Part shown: piece by piece, positions 26,786 to 35,222 of the stretch
Layout of the letters: each line of letters starts with the position of its first letter
Numbering within the stretch: position 1 is the stretch's first letter
DNA from: Gottschalkiaceae bacterium SANA
Lineage (GTDB): Bacteria > Bacillota > Clostridia > Tissierellales > GPF-1
Length of the DNA stretch: 64,000 nt
NCBI GenBank assembly: GCA_036323355.1
Contig: AP028876.1
Span: 1,922,001 to 1,986,000, forward strand
Direction: 5' to 3'
The notes under the pieces: model-generated
The model's database searches: none
Seen by the model: only the letters and a program-made list of their open reading frames with translations
What the model was told of the DNA's origin: nothing
Made by a program: the position numbers and the translations under genes

Positions 26786-27055
26786 TTATTCGGTCGCTTG
26801 TCCTTCTTCGACTGTTGATGTAATTTCCTCAACAACCTCTTCAGGTTCCTCGATTGCATTAGGATCATACGCGGTATAATTCACCTTTCCTTCATAGAAC
26901 TCTTCAACAGCCATAGAAATTGGTTTCTTTGATTCAGTTTCTACCAAACATTCATTTTTTTCAATCAATTGGCGTGCACGTTTTGCAACCACCATCACCA
27001 AGGTATAGCGACTATCTACTTTCTCCATTAATTCGTCAATATTAGGCTTCAACAT
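26786..27055 (-). CDS. rpoZ: DNA-directed RNA polymerase omega subunit
   Basis: An 89-residue omega subunit. The conserved core is MLKPNIDELMEKVDSRYTLVMVVAKRARQL, continuing with the PISMAVEEFYEGKVNY segment. The tail is rich in glutamate, as in other Firmicutes. It overlaps gmk by 14 bp and precedes coaBC, the classic gmk-rpoZ-coaBC order. Omega helps fold the beta' subunit and stabilises the core polymerase. Confidence 0.95.
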   Translation of the reverse strand: MLKPNIDELMEKVDSRYTLVMVVAKRARQLIEKNECLVETESKKPISMAVEEFYEGKVNYTAYDPNAIEEPEEVVEEITSTVEEGQATE

Positions 27056-27665
27056 AAAACTCTTCCTCCCTGAAATTATGAATTCTCTTATGGTTTCTCT
27101 TAATCAAGCAACGCTCTGCCTTTAAAACAGCTTCCAGTTCTTCAACTGCCAGTTCAACTTGATCGTTTACAATGCAATATTCGTACTCAAATGCTTGCTC
27201 GATTTCTTGCAAGGCGGCTCCGAGTCGTTTTTTTAAAGACGCTTCCGTTTCGGTTCCCCGTGATGTGATTCTCTTTTGCAGTTCCTCCAAGGTTGGAGGT
27301 AAAATAAAGACAAAGACACCATCCGGGTATGCTTCCTTTACCTTCAAGGCGCCCTGAATATCGATCTCAAGCAAGACATCTTTTCCAGCTTCTAGGGAAT
27401 CAAGAACAAAATTCTTCGGTGTACCATAGTAATTTCCATATACTTCAGCATATTCTAAAAATCCGTTTTCGTTAATCTGCTCAATAAATTTTTCCTTTGC
27501 AAAGTAGTGATAACTCACCCCCGGCGTTTCCAGTTTTCTCGGCGCCCGTGTCGTTGCAGAAACAGATAATCTGATATTTGGTTGCTTGGCTAAAAGAGCC
27601 GAACATACCGTGCCTTTCCCGGCTCCAGAGGGTCCTGAAACCACAATTAATAATCCCTTTGACAT
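27042..27665 (-). CDS. gmk: Guanylate kinase
   Basis: A 207-residue enzyme that phosphorylates GMP to GDP. I place the start at the ATG at 27665, preceded by AGGAGG six bases upstream; the longer frame beginning at 27683 runs over this SD and over the end of remA. The protein then begins MSKGLLIVVSGPSGAGKGTV, with the P-loop near residues 11-18. GMP-binding residues are in SVSATTRAPR and YHYFAKEKF, and IDIQGALKV is the Asp motif. Confidence 0.96.
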   Translation of the reverse strand: MSKGLLIVVSGPSGAGKGTVCSALLAKQPNIRLSVSATTRAPRKLETPGVSYHYFAKEKFIEQINENGFLEYAEVYGNYYGTPKNFVLDSLEAGKDVLLEIDIQGALKVKEAYPDGVFVFILPPTLEELQKRITSRGTETEASLKKRLGAALQEIEQAFEYEYCIVNDQVELAVEELEAVLKAERCLIKRNHKRIHNFREEEFYVEA

Positions 27666-27675
27666 CGCAATCCTC

Positions 27676-27933
27676 CTAGGCATCCGCCGACTTGTGATCT
27701 TCCAGTCGATGTGCGACCGTTTCGGGCTGCACAGCTGAAAGGATAATATGATTGCTGTCTGCCACGATCACAGCTCTCGTTCGTCGACCATAAGTTGCGT
27801 CGATTAACCGATTCGCTTCTCTTGCTTCTTGAATCAACCTCTTGATCGGCGCAGATTCCGGGTTGACAATTGCAATGATTCGTTTTACTGGCACGATGTT
27901 TCCAAATCCAATATTAACAAACTTCGATTGCAT
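27676..27933 (-). CDS. remA: RemA-like extracellular matrix regulator (DUF370)
   Basis: An 85-residue protein of the DUF370/RemA family. The sequence [20 protein letters not shown] and the Arg-rich stretch [19 protein letters not shown] are characteristic. In B. subtilis RemA is a DNA-binding activator of biofilm matrix and osmoprotection genes. Its placement between yicC and gmk is conserved across Firmicutes (ylzA). It is probably expressed as part of this operon; its targets in this organism are unknown. Confidence 0.93.
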   Translation of the reverse strand: MQSKFVNIGFGNIVPVKRIIAIVNPESAPIKRLIQEAREANRLIDATYGRRTRAVIVADSNHIILSAVQPETVAHRLEDHKSADA

Positions 27934-27942
27934 TCGCCCCTC

Positions 27943-28821
27943 CTATTCGATGTTTTGAACCTGTTCCCTAACCTTCTCCAAATAGCTTTTTATTTCAATG
28001 ACCGTCTCTGTAATCCCAACATCGTTGGATTTTGATCCAATCGTATTGGTTTCCCGATTCATTTCTTGAAGGATGAAGTCAAGCTTTCGTCCAATCGCCT
28101 CGTTTTTCTGAATCACATCGGTAAACTGCTTCATGTGACTATTCAATCGTGTAATTTCCTCGTTGATATCCGCGCGGTCTGCAAAAAAAGCGACCTCATT
28201 GGCAATTTTAGCTGGATCCAACTCGATTTTTTGATCCAAAAGTTCAATCAAACGTGTTTCCAGTTTCATTTTGTATTCCTTGACAACCAATGGTGCTCGG
28301 TCTGCAATTGTTTTCGTTAAGAGCGCCACTTCATCCAAATATCCTTGGATATCCGCTTGAAGGTGATTCCCTTCAATTCCACGCATTTCCGACAGGTTTT
28401 TTACCGCCGCCTCAGAGGCTTCTAGCAAGACTTCCTGCAACAACTCTTCCTCTGCTTGCGATTGCTCCACCTGAATAATATCATTAAATCGCAACAGATG
28501 ATCCAAGCGTGTTGCTTCTTCCATATTAAATCGTTCCTTTAAAGCCTCCAGGGCATAATAATAAGCATCTGCCAAAGTATTGTCGACAGAGACCTTTGTA
28601 AATGCTTCTGTGTCCATATCCATATTGATATAGGTCTCTATACGTCCTCGTTGCAAATGCTTTTTTATCGTTCGCTTCACCGATTCTTCCGCAAATTTCA
28701 ACATTCGCGGCATCTTAATGTTGGGATCCAAATAACGATTATTCACGCTTTTCATTTCCACAACAATTCGAATTCCGTTCTTTTCTGATTCTCCTCGTCC
28801 AAAACCAGTCATACTCTTCAT
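27943..28821 (-). CDS. yicC: YicC family endoribonuclease
   Basis: A 292-residue YicC/YloC family protein. The start chosen is the ATG at 28821, with GGAGGTG upstream, giving the canonical MKSMTGFGRGES; an ATG five codons earlier lies on top of that SD. The N-terminal YicC_N domain and the C-terminal DUF1732 domain (KLDFILQEMNRETNTIGSKS) are both intact. E. coli YicC and B. subtilis YloC act as RNases. It is the first gene of the long minus-strand operon and is divergent from rqcH. Confidence 0.95.
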   Translation of the reverse strand: MKSMTGFGRGESEKNGIRIVVEMKSVNNRYLDPNIKMPRMLKFAEESVKRTIKKHLQRGRIETYINMDMDTEAFTKVSVDNTLADAYYYALEALKERFNMEEATRLDHLLRFNDIIQVEQSQAEEELLQEVLLEASEAAVKNLSEMRGIEGNHLQADIQGYLDEVALLTKTIADRAPLVVKEYKMKLETRLIELLDQKIELDPAKIANEVAFFADRADINEEITRLNSHMKQFTDVIQKNEAIGRKLDFILQEMNRETNTIGSKSNDVGITETVIEIKSYLEKVREQVQNIE

Positions 28822-28946
28822 TTTTCGCACCTCCATACCTCTACTATACTATCATGTCATCACTCAGAACTCTATGGAATATGACGTTTTCTTAACATAT
28901 TTTCTTTCTGCTCTCCAGTACAATTAAATGATAAGGAGTGATCACT
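28822..28946. other. Divergent intergenic region between yicC and rqcH
   Basis: This region must hold promoters for both directions. For yicC the best candidate is an extended -10 (TGATAGTAT on the minus strand, near 28848-28856) without a good -35. For rqcH a TACAAT at 28919-28924 lacks a good -35 at the right distance. The rqcH SD AAGGAG lies at 28933-28938. No terminator or riboswitch was seen. Confidence 0.35.
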
Positions 28947-30668
28947 ATGGCTTATGACGGATTCCTCGTGAATCGTTTAGCAAGAGAATTACATGATCTG
29001 CTTAAAGGCAGACGAATCGACAAGGTCTTTCAACCCGAACACGACGAGATCCAACTCAGTATTCGAGGCATCAAAAAAGAGAGACTTTTGATCACGATCA
29101 ATGGCACTTTCCCGCGCATCCATATGACAACATACAGCAAGCCCAACCCAGCAAAGCCGCCCATGTTTTGCATGCTGATGCGTAAGCTCTTAGGTGGCGC
29201 ACAAATCGAATCCATTGAACAGGTTGGATTTGATCGCATCATACGAATTAATTGCATCCGAAAAACGGAACTATACGATCATGAAAAACTTTCCTTGATC
29301 ATTGAAATGATGGGCAAGCACAGCAATTGCATGTTAGTTGACCATGAAAATCGAATCTTAGAAGTTCTTAAGCGGGTATCTAACGATATGAGTTCCATTC
29401 GGCAAGTTATGCCAAATTTGCTCTATACCCTGCCACCGAATAAAAAAGCCTCTCCCTTCGATCTGGTGACAGCCGAAGCCTTTCAAGAAATTCGACCCGA
29501 TTCTCTATCGCGTTCTTATTTTCAATTGGTATCCGGAACAAGTTACGATATTGCAGATGAATTTGAATGGCGCGCGATAAACAATCACGCACAAACTTCC
29601 GATGATTATCTAGCGGTTCACTTATCCATGCTTAAGGAACTGACTGAGTCGGCAAAGCCGCTTCTATACAATTCAAATCCGGAACAAAAGCTAAAACGAA
29701 CGGTCAGCGCTCTGACCCTCACCCATCGAAAAGATGAACCCCTTTCTTTTTCTAGCTTTAGTCTTTTGATCGACGATTTCTTTTACTCTCAGGACAAGGC
29801 GCAGCGCACCCATCAAAAAACCAGCGATCTAACAAAATTGCTGTCCCAAAAAGTACATGGGCTAGAAAAAAAGATTGAAAAACTACATGCGGAACAAGAC
29901 AATGCCCAGAAAAGAGATATCTACCAAAAATACGGCGAACTCTTAATGGCAAATCTATATACCAAACAAACATCGCGTGACTCCATTGTTGTCGTGGATT
30001 ACTACACGGAAGACCAATCCACCCTAGAAATCCCACTGAATGATCAATGGAACCTCCAACGCAATGCGCAACATTACTTTAAACGCTATCAGAAGTTAAA
30101 AGCTGCAATGATCCACACAGAGGAACAAATGGAGATTGCTACACGAGAAAAAGACTATCTCGAGACGGTCCTGACAGCTTTAGAGTCCGTTGAAACTGAG
30201 GACGATATCGAAGGGATCCGCTTTGAACTTCAAGAAAATGGAATACTTCGAAAGCGACATACGAAAAAACAAAAGAAAATTCGACATATCCCCCTTCGCT
30301 ACAAAACCAGTGATGGATATGTTGTCTTAGTAGGAAAAAACAATTATCAAAATGAAGAAGTCACCTTTAAAAAAGCGGATCGCATGGACTGGTGGTTCCA
30401 TATCACGGCATATCCGGGTTCCCATGTAATCTTGATCACCAACGGTGATGAAATCCCGGATCGGAGCATGGAAGAGGCCGCTATGATTGCCGCTTACCAC
30501 AGTAAAGCCAGGGAATCCAGTCTCGTTTCTATTGATTATACACGTAGAAAACATATTAAAAAGCCGGCCCACAGTAAGCCCGGCATGGTGATCTATCATG
30601 AGTACTATTCCATGCATATCACTCCAGATTTGGAAAAAATTCAATCACTACGAGAAAAAGAGAAATAG
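28947..30668 (+). CDS. rqcH: Ribosome quality control protein RqcH (Rqc2/NFACT family)
   Basis: A 573-residue NFACT protein, one of only two plus-strand genes in the window. The start is the ATG at 28947, eight bases after AAGGAG, giving MAYDGFLVNRLARELHDLL. Domains in order are NFACT-N (about 1-210), HhH and a coiled coil (around residues 290-430), then NFACT-R (about 440-560) with WWFHITAYPGSHVILI. RqcH adds C-terminal alanine tails to peptides stalled on 50S subunits, marking them for degradation. It ends inside a bidirectional terminator shared with pyrR. Older records call such genes fibronectin-binding (FbpA). Confidence 0.95.
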   Translation: MAYDGFLVNRLARELHDLLKGRRIDKVFQPEHDEIQLSIRGIKKERLLITINGTFPRIHMTTYSKPNPAKPPMFCMLMRKLLGGAQIESIEQVGFDRIIRINCIRKTELYDHEKLSLIIEMMGKHSNCMLVDHENRILEVLKRVSNDMSSIRQVMPNLLYTLPPNKKASPFDLVTAEAFQEIRPDSLSRSYFQLVSGTSYDIADEFEWRAINNHAQTSDDYLAVHLSMLKELTESAKPLLYNSNPEQKLKRTVSALTLTHRKDEPLSFSSFSLLIDDFFYSQDKAQRTHQKTSDLTKLLSQKVHGLEKKIEKLHAEQDNAQKRDIYQKYGELLMANLYTKQTSRDSIVVVDYYTEDQSTLEIPLNDQWNLQRNAQHYFKRYQKLKAAMIHTEEQMEIATREKDYLETVLTALESVETEDDIEGIRFELQENGILRKRHTKKQKKIRHIPLRYKTSDGYVVLVGKNNYQNEEVTFKKADRMDWWFHITAYPGSHVILITNGDEIPDRSMEEAAMIAAYHSKARESSLVSIDYTRRKHIKKPAHSKPGMVIYHEYYSMHITPDLEKIQSLREKEK

Positions 30669-30691
30669 GCTTAGCCTATTTCTCTTTTTCT
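30653..30691. terminator. Bidirectional terminator shared by convergent rqcH and pyrR
   Basis: A perfect 18-bp stem with a TTA loop has an A-rich left flank and a T-rich right flank, so it can end transcripts from both strands. The stop codons of rqcH (30666-30668) and pyrR (30676-30678) both lie inside the hairpin, leaving only 7 bp between the genes. Confidence 0.93.
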
Positions 30692-31215
30692 AAAATGGTG
30701 ACAGAATCTTCTTGATCCGATTCTATGAACTTCACACTGATTATTTCATTTCTTGAAGTTGGTGCATTTTTTCCCACATAATCTGGGCGAATTGGCAATT
30801 CCCGGTGACCACGATCGATCATAACCGCTAATTGTATGCTTCGTGGACGTCCATGATCCACCAAGGCATCCAGTGCAGCCCGAACAGTCCGTCCCGTAAA
30901 AATAACATCATCAAAAAGAACAACATCCTTACCCTTTACATCGAAGTTAATGGCTTGATTGATTGTCGGTTGTTCATTGACCTCCGTCAAGTCATCACGA
31001 TAAAGTGTGATATCTAACATTTCGACAGAAACCTCAACACCCTCAATTTCCTCAATTTTCTTTGCTATCCGTTTTGCAAAAGGTACGCCACGTGTTTTAA
31101 CACCGACGAGCACCAAATGCTCCATACCATGGTTTTTTTCCAAAATTTCATGGGCAATACGTATCACAGCCCGTCCCATTGCTTTATCATCCATTAAACG
31201 TGCTTTGGTTTTCAT
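30676..31215 (-). CDS. pyrR: PyrR: pyr operon regulator/uracil phosphoribosyltransferase
   Basis: A 179-residue type I phosphoribosyltransferase. The PRPP-binding loop is [19 protein letters not shown]; other typical segments are [13 protein letters not shown] and [17 protein letters not shown]. PyrR binds leader RNA of pyr genes when UMP or UTP is high, causing attenuation, and also makes UMP from uracil and PRPP. It follows rluD with a 4-bp overlap, as in B. subtilis, but the pyr operon does not follow here; the transcript ends at the shared terminator. No PyrR-binding leader was seen in the window. Confidence 0.95.
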   Translation of the reverse strand: MKTKARLMDDKAMGRAVIRIAHEILEKNHGMEHLVLVGVKTRGVPFAKRIAKKIEEIEGVEVSVEMLDITLYRDDLTEVNEQPTINQAINFDVKGKDVVLFDDVIFTGRTVRAALDALVDHGRPRSIQLAVMIDRGHRELPIRPDYVGKNAPTSRNEIISVKFIESDQEDSVTILEKEK

Positions 31216-32126
31216 TGATTCCCCTCCTGATTTAAGATCCGCAAAATCCGTTGAAAAGATTCCGGCAATTCTGTTTCAAAATGCATCCATTCTCCTGTTC
31301 TCGGATGTTCAAATTCAATCTCTTTGGCATGCAAACACTGTCCATTGGTTTGAAATCGCTGTTTCTTATGGCCATAAGTCAAATCGCCCACCAATGGATG
31401 TTTAACCGAAGCCAAATGAACACGAATCTGATGAGTGCGTCCCGTTTCTAGCTCGCACTGCAATAAGGTTTGCTGAGAGAACAATTTAAGTACGCTATAA
31501 TGCGTAATGGCATGTCGTCCATCCGCTACAATCGCCATCCGTTTCCGATCCCTAGGATCCCGTGCTACAGGCTTGTCAATTGTGCCTCCATCCTTGATCC
31601 GGCCTTCAGCCAAGGCCCAATAGATCCTTTTAACTTCATGGCGTTTCAATCGGTCAGAAAAAAAATGATGGGCATGATCATTTTTCGCAATCACCAAGAG
31701 TCCCGATGTATCCTTGTCGATCCGATGCACAATGCCGGGTCTAATCACCCCATTAATGGATGACAAATGCTCCAAATGAAACAGAAGTGCATGCACCAGC
31801 GTACCGGTGCTATGCCCAGGTGCAGGGTGTACGACCATTCCTTCCGGTTTATTCACGACAGCCAGATCTTCATCCTCATAAATGATCTCAATGGGAATAT
31901 CTTCTGGTAAGAGAGCCAAGGGAATCGGATCTGGAATGGTACATATGACCATCTCTTCAAATTTCACTTTATAATTTGCCTTCCGACTTCTGCCCTTAAC
32001 CAAAATATGCCCTTCTCGAATCAATCGCTGCACGCTTGCGCGTGACTCACCACTCTTTTCAGCAACAAAAAGATCCAATCGTTTCCCAACATCATTCTCC
32101 GCTACTACATAGGTCTCATTCTTCAT
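31212..32126 (-). CDS. rluD: RluD-family large-subunit pseudouridine synthase
   Basis: A 304-residue RluA/RluD family enzyme. An S4 RNA-binding domain (about residues 8-70, [23 protein letters not shown]) precedes the catalytic domain, whose motif [15 protein letters not shown] carries the catalytic Asp. The start is the ATG at 32126 behind AGGAG, overlapping lspA by 11 bp; a GTG further upstream has weaker support. The substrate could be 23S rRNA positions 1911/1915/1917 by family, but specificity is not decided by sequence alone. Confidence 0.92.
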   Translation of the reverse strand: MKNETYVVAENDVGKRLDLFVAEKSGESRASVQRLIREGHILVKGRSRKANYKVKFEEMVICTIPDPIPLALLPEDIPIEIIYEDEDLAVVNKPEGMVVHPAPGHSTGTLVHALLFHLEHLSSINGVIRPGIVHRIDKDTSGLLVIAKNDHAHHFFSDRLKRHEVKRIYWALAEGRIKDGGTIDKPVARDPRDRKRMAIVADGRHAITHYSVLKLFSQQTLLQCELETGRTHQIRVHLASVKHPLVGDLTYGHKKQRFQTNGQCLHAKEIEFEHPRTGEWMHFETELPESFQRILRILNQEGNQ

Positions 32127-32580
32127 TAACAAAGATCTCCTCTTCACGGAATATCACCCAAATTGCAATCAGAATTGTAGAGACTACAATGCAAATATCC
32201 GCTATATTAAAAACGGGAAAATCATAAATTTGTCCAAATCGAACATCGAAAAAATCGACAACATACCCGCGAAACATACGGTCGATTAGGTTGCCTACTG
32301 CACCACCTGTTAATCCCATTACAAAAATCATAAATGGTGTGCGGAAGCGATACCGTTTCATGACATAAACAACCCCAGCAACAAAAGTTAGGGTTAAAAT
32401 TAAAAAAATCACCCGTTGATTTTGCAAAATTCCGAAGGCCGCACCGAAATTTCTCACATAACTCAATTGAAAAAATCCGGGAATCACTGGAATTGCCGGT
32501 TGTCCAGCAAGTGAAGTACTCGCCCATATCTTACTTAATTGATCGATTGCAATCAATGTGATTGCCAATAACCAGCCCAT
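32116..32580 (-). CDS. lspA: Lipoprotein signal peptidase (signal peptidase II)
   Basis: A 154-residue membrane aspartic protease with four predicted membrane helices. The start at 32580 has AAGGAGG six bases upstream and gives MGWLLAITLIAIDQLSKIW; the longer frame would add 15 residues unlike the family. Catalytic Asp residues are in GNLIDRMFRGYVVDFFDV and FNIADICIV. LspA cleaves lipoprotein signal peptides after Lgt has lipidated the cysteine; lgt itself is at 58.4 kb. The unit lspA-rluD-pyrR has its own promoter. Confidence 0.96.
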   Translation of the reverse strand: MGWLLAITLIAIDQLSKIWASTSLAGQPAIPVIPGFFQLSYVRNFGAAFGILQNQRVIFLILTLTFVAGVVYVMKRYRFRTPFMIFVMGLTGGAVGNLIDRMFRGYVVDFFDVRFGQIYDFPVFNIADICIVVSTILIAIWVIFREEEIFVNEE

Positions 32581-32669
32581 AGCTTCCTCCTTATTTGTAA
32601 ATGAATGGATTCCTCCATTCCACAATTCAATGAAAATATAAAATCACTCTTCGCGTTTTCATCATCTTC

Positions 32670-32698
32670 ATTATTCCTTTATTTGATCTCGTCGTCAA
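32670..32698 (-). promoter_or_regulatory. Promoter of the lspA-rluD-pyrR unit
   Basis: The minus strand shows TTGACG, a 17-bp spacer and AATAAT, 18 bp beyond the divIVA terminator and about 90 bp before lspA. The -35 is strong and the -10 is a weaker match. Confidence 0.6.
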
Positions 32699-32715
32699 GA
32701 TCTGCTGTATTGACA

Positions 32716-32760
32716 CAAAAAAGGCTTGTATCCCTAACCCAATTGGCATACAAACCTTTT
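32716..32760 (-). terminator. Terminator after divIVA
   Basis: A 13-bp stem with one G-U pair, read AAAAGGTTTGTAT and ATACAAGCCTTTT on the minus strand, ends in six consecutive T residues. The 16-nt loop contains a smaller inverted repeat, CCAATTGG. It closes the hlyD-yggS-sepF-ylmH-divIVA transcript. Confidence 0.88.
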
Positions 32761-32784
32761 GGCACTTTCGTCACTTTCTATTCT

Positions 32785-33258
32785 TTAATCAAAGAGTCCC
32801 GGTTCCTCTTGCAAAGCCCGAAGGTTCGATTTCAAAAAATCACTTTGATTCTGCAACAATTGTGTGAATTTTGCTTCAAATACGAAGACCTCTTTTTTTA
32901 ATAGATCTGACTTTTGTGTCAGCTCAACAGCTTTCATCCGCGCCTCATTGATAATCTTCTCCGCATCGCGTTGTGCTTCATTAATCACCATATCCGCTTT
33001 GTCTGTCGCCTGTACATTCAGCCGCTCAGATGTCTGCTGCGCAAGAACTAGCGTGTTTTTTAGGGTTAATTCAAGATCATCATACTTGGCGATCTGCTCC
33101 TGTAAAATCATGGTTCTTTCACGCAACTCGATATTTTCTTGATAAAGCCGTTCGTATCCGGCAATTACCTCTTCCAAAAAATCTTCCACTTCCGCTACTT
33201 TATACCCATTCAAAGCCTTTGAAAATGTCTTTTGTTCAAGATCCATCGGTGCCAGCAT
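32785..33258 (-). CDS. divIVA: Cell division initiation/septum placement protein DivIVA
   Basis: A 157-residue coiled-coil protein. The conserved N-terminal lipid-binding domain is seen as MLAPMDLEQKTFSKALNGYK and VAEVEDFLEEV, followed by a long coiled coil from about residue 30 to 145. DivIVA binds negatively curved membrane at poles and septa and recruits other division or wall proteins. It follows ylmH by 11 bp in the conserved yggS-sepF-ylmH-divIVA cluster and is followed by a clear terminator. Confidence 0.93.
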   Translation of the reverse strand: MLAPMDLEQKTFSKALNGYKVAEVEDFLEEVIAGYERLYQENIELRERTMILQEQIAKYDDLELTLKNTLVLAQQTSERLNVQATDKADMVINEAQRDAEKIINEARMKAVELTQKSDLLKKEVFVFEAKFTQLLQNQSDFLKSNLRALQEEPGLFD

Positions 33259-33269
33259 ATTTGTCCCCC

Positions 33270-34046
33270 CTAAAATTTTTCGATTTCACACTGAATTCTT
33301 CCTTTTTTTGATGTTTTCATATCCATTCCCAGTTGGAATCTTCCCGATTTTCGAATAGAAATTAGATCGCCTGGTGAAAGTTCATAGACGATTTTCTTTT
33401 CCATATGATGATTCACCTTCACCCGCTCCTGCCGAATTAAATCCTGCGCCTTCCCCCGACTTGTTGGCACAAGGGCTGAAACTACAGCATCCAGACGAAG
33501 GGAAGCAACAGAAATTCGTTTGATCGTTCCAGCTTCACGCTGATAATCAAATCCGTCGAGTGGAATCAATTCGCCTGAAATAGATTCCCGCCCAACTTCT
33601 ATCAATTGACTCCTCACGTAATTCGCAATATCTCCCTCTAGAAATACGAAAAACTGATTATCGCGTACCACAATATCACCAAATTTACTTCGATCGATCC
33701 CAAGTCCCATCAAACTCCCCAAAATCTCTCGATGCTCCGGCTGCCACGATTCTTGACCAAGGCCTCGATATAAAGAAATTTCTTGATCCTGGAGCCATTC
33801 CTTTTCACCATAGGTAAAAAGGATTTTTTTCCGTTCCGCTTCCTTGTAGCCCCCCGCCAATACATACGAAAGATTGGGCTCTTGCCGCATAATCGATTCT
33901 GCTACCTCAACTGTATAAGGATCAAGAAAATCAGTCGTCTCGATCCCTCCGTGATAACTTGCACGCCGCATTTGATCCATCAATCGACGAATAATCTGCC
34001 TGCAATTATCATCACGAATAAATTGCAAATTCATTTCTTTTACCAT
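33270..34046 (-). CDS. ylmH: YlmH-type S4-domain RNA-binding protein
   Basis: A 258-residue protein with the YlmH N-terminal domain (about 1-175) and a C-terminal S4 RNA-binding domain (about 180-240, TSRGKAQDLIRQERVKVN). In B. subtilis YlmH has been linked to division and, more recently, to rescue of stalled 50S-peptidyl-tRNA complexes, which would connect it with RqcH in this window. Its ATG overlaps the sepF stop. A second ATG four codons later is possible but has no better SD. Confidence 0.9.
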   Translation of the reverse strand: MVKEMNLQFIRDDNCRQIIRRLMDQMRRASYHGGIETTDFLDPYTVEVAESIMRQEPNLSYVLAGGYKEAERKKILFTYGEKEWLQDQEISLYRGLGQESWQPEHREILGSLMGLGIDRSKFGDIVVRDNQFFVFLEGDIANYVRSQLIEVGRESISGELIPLDGFDYQREAGTIKRISVASLRLDAVVSALVPTSRGKAQDLIRQERVKVNHHMEKKIVYELSPGDLISIRKSGRFQLGMDMKTSKKGRIQCEIEKF

Positions 34047-34531
34047 GTAAGTTTTAGATCATCCGACGACTCAATAGGCTCAGCTACAGTACCTGCCGTT
34101 GAAATTTTCACAGACTTTGGTGTAATGATAAAGATATTTGAATCAACCTTCTCAACATTTCCTTCCAAAGCATACACCGCTCCCAGCATAAAGTGGTAGG
34201 CGTTTTTCTTCCAATCACCCTTCAATTGTTTAAAATTGATGATCACAGTTTTTTCGTTTTTTAAGCGATCGATGGATCTTGTGATTTCATCATAATTGAC
34301 AGGCTCTTGAATAATAATGCTACCATCCTCTCCAAAGCTAGAGGCAAAATGGTTTGATTCCGATTCGCTAAATAAAATTTCTTTATTAATATCCAATGTA
34401 TCTGTCATTTTTTCGCTTCCTTCCTCAAAACCATCGTCCTGGAACAGATCTTCTTCAACTTCAATTCCTTGCTCTTGATTCATTCCGATTAAGTTCTTAA
34501 ACTTTGATGCGAAGGTTTCCTTTTCTTCCAT
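34040..34531 (-). CDS. sepF: Cell division protein SepF
   Basis: A 163-residue protein, started at the ATG at 34531 behind AAGGAGGAAATC. A short N-terminal amphipathic segment (ASKFKNLIGM) that could bind membrane is followed by an acidic linker and the SepF/DUF552 domain (about 80-155; RSIDRLKNEKTVIINFKQLK, YALEGNVEKVDSNIFIITP). SepF tethers FtsZ to the membrane and bundles it. This matters here because ftsA is missing from the division cluster. Upstream YggS overlaps only the extended, rejected frame of sepF. Confidence 0.93.
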   Translation of the reverse strand: MEEKETFASKFKNLIGMNQEQGIEVEEDLFQDDGFEEGSEKMTDTLDINKEILFSESESNHFASSFGEDGSIIIQEPVNYDEITRSIDRLKNEKTVIINFKQLKGDWKKNAYHFMLGAVYALEGNVEKVDSNIFIITPKSVKISTAGTVAEPIESSDDLKLTW

Positions 34532-34541
34532 GATTTCCTCC

Positions 34542-35222
34542 TTATGCTTGATAAATTGCACTACCTATGCGAACCATGGTCGCACCGGCTTGTATGGCTT
34601 CTTGATAATCATTGGACATCCCCATGGATAATTCTATCCAATCCTTTGCAAGAGGATGCGCCTTGGCTTGATTAAGCAAGTCTGAAAGCCTCTGAAACCA
34701 ATAACTATTTTCTTCCGCTGCACATCCATAGGGCAGAATCGTCATCAATCCACATATTTTTATATGTTGAAATTTTCCAATTTGATCCAAGGAATCTAAT
34801 AATTCTTTCTCGGTAAACCCGAACTTATTGGGATCTTCTCCAATATTGACTTGAAGGAGTCCCGCCTGTTGACACCCTTGCTTCTCACAGATTCCATCGA
34901 TCGTTTCAAGCAAACGAATGGAATCAATAGCATGGATCATTGCGACCTTCCCTACAATTTTTTTCGCTTTGTTTCGTTGCAAATGACCGATAAAATGCCA
35001 AGAAATATCCAAATCACCAAGTTCTTCGATTTTCTTTTCTAGCACAGGAACCCGATTTTCACCGAAATTCCGAATCCCAAGATTATATGTCTCACGAATT
35101 TTATCTGAATCAACGGTTTTTGACACGGCAACCATCGTAACCGTTTCCTGCTGGCCTAGCTCCTTTGAATTCCTAATATTCTCTTGAATCTCAAGAATCC
35201 GCTGTTTGATTTGACTGTCCAC
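34542..35222 (-). CDS. ylmE: YggS family PLP homeostasis protein (YlmE)
   Basis: A 227-residue PLP-binding protein without known catalytic activity, which buffers vitamin B6 and affects amino-acid balance. The PLP lysine lies in TMVAVSKTV. Other family segments are FGENRVPVLEKKIEEL, WHFIGHLQRNK and LSMGMSNDYQEAI. The start I choose is GTG at 35222, seven bases after AGGAGGA; the longer frame runs into the upstream gene. It therefore overlaps the 3' end of the HlyD-like gene by 32 bp. Confidence 0.93.
   Translation of the reverse strand: MDSQIKQRILEIQENIRNSKELGQQETVTMVAVSKTVDSDKIRETYNLGIRNFGENRVPVLEKKIEELGDLDISWHFIGHLQRNKAKKIVGKVAMIHAIDSIRLLETIDGICEKQGCQQAGLLQVNIGEDPNKFGFTEKELLDSLDQIGKFQHIKICGLMTILPYGCAAEENSYWFQRLSDLLNQAKAHPLAKDWIELSMGMSNDYQEAIQAGATMVRIGSAIYQA

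Noticed and set aside
28947-30668. Fibronectin-binding surface protein
   Set aside because: The NFACT domain order and lack of a signal peptide show this is cytoplasmic RqcH; the old name is a legacy annotation.
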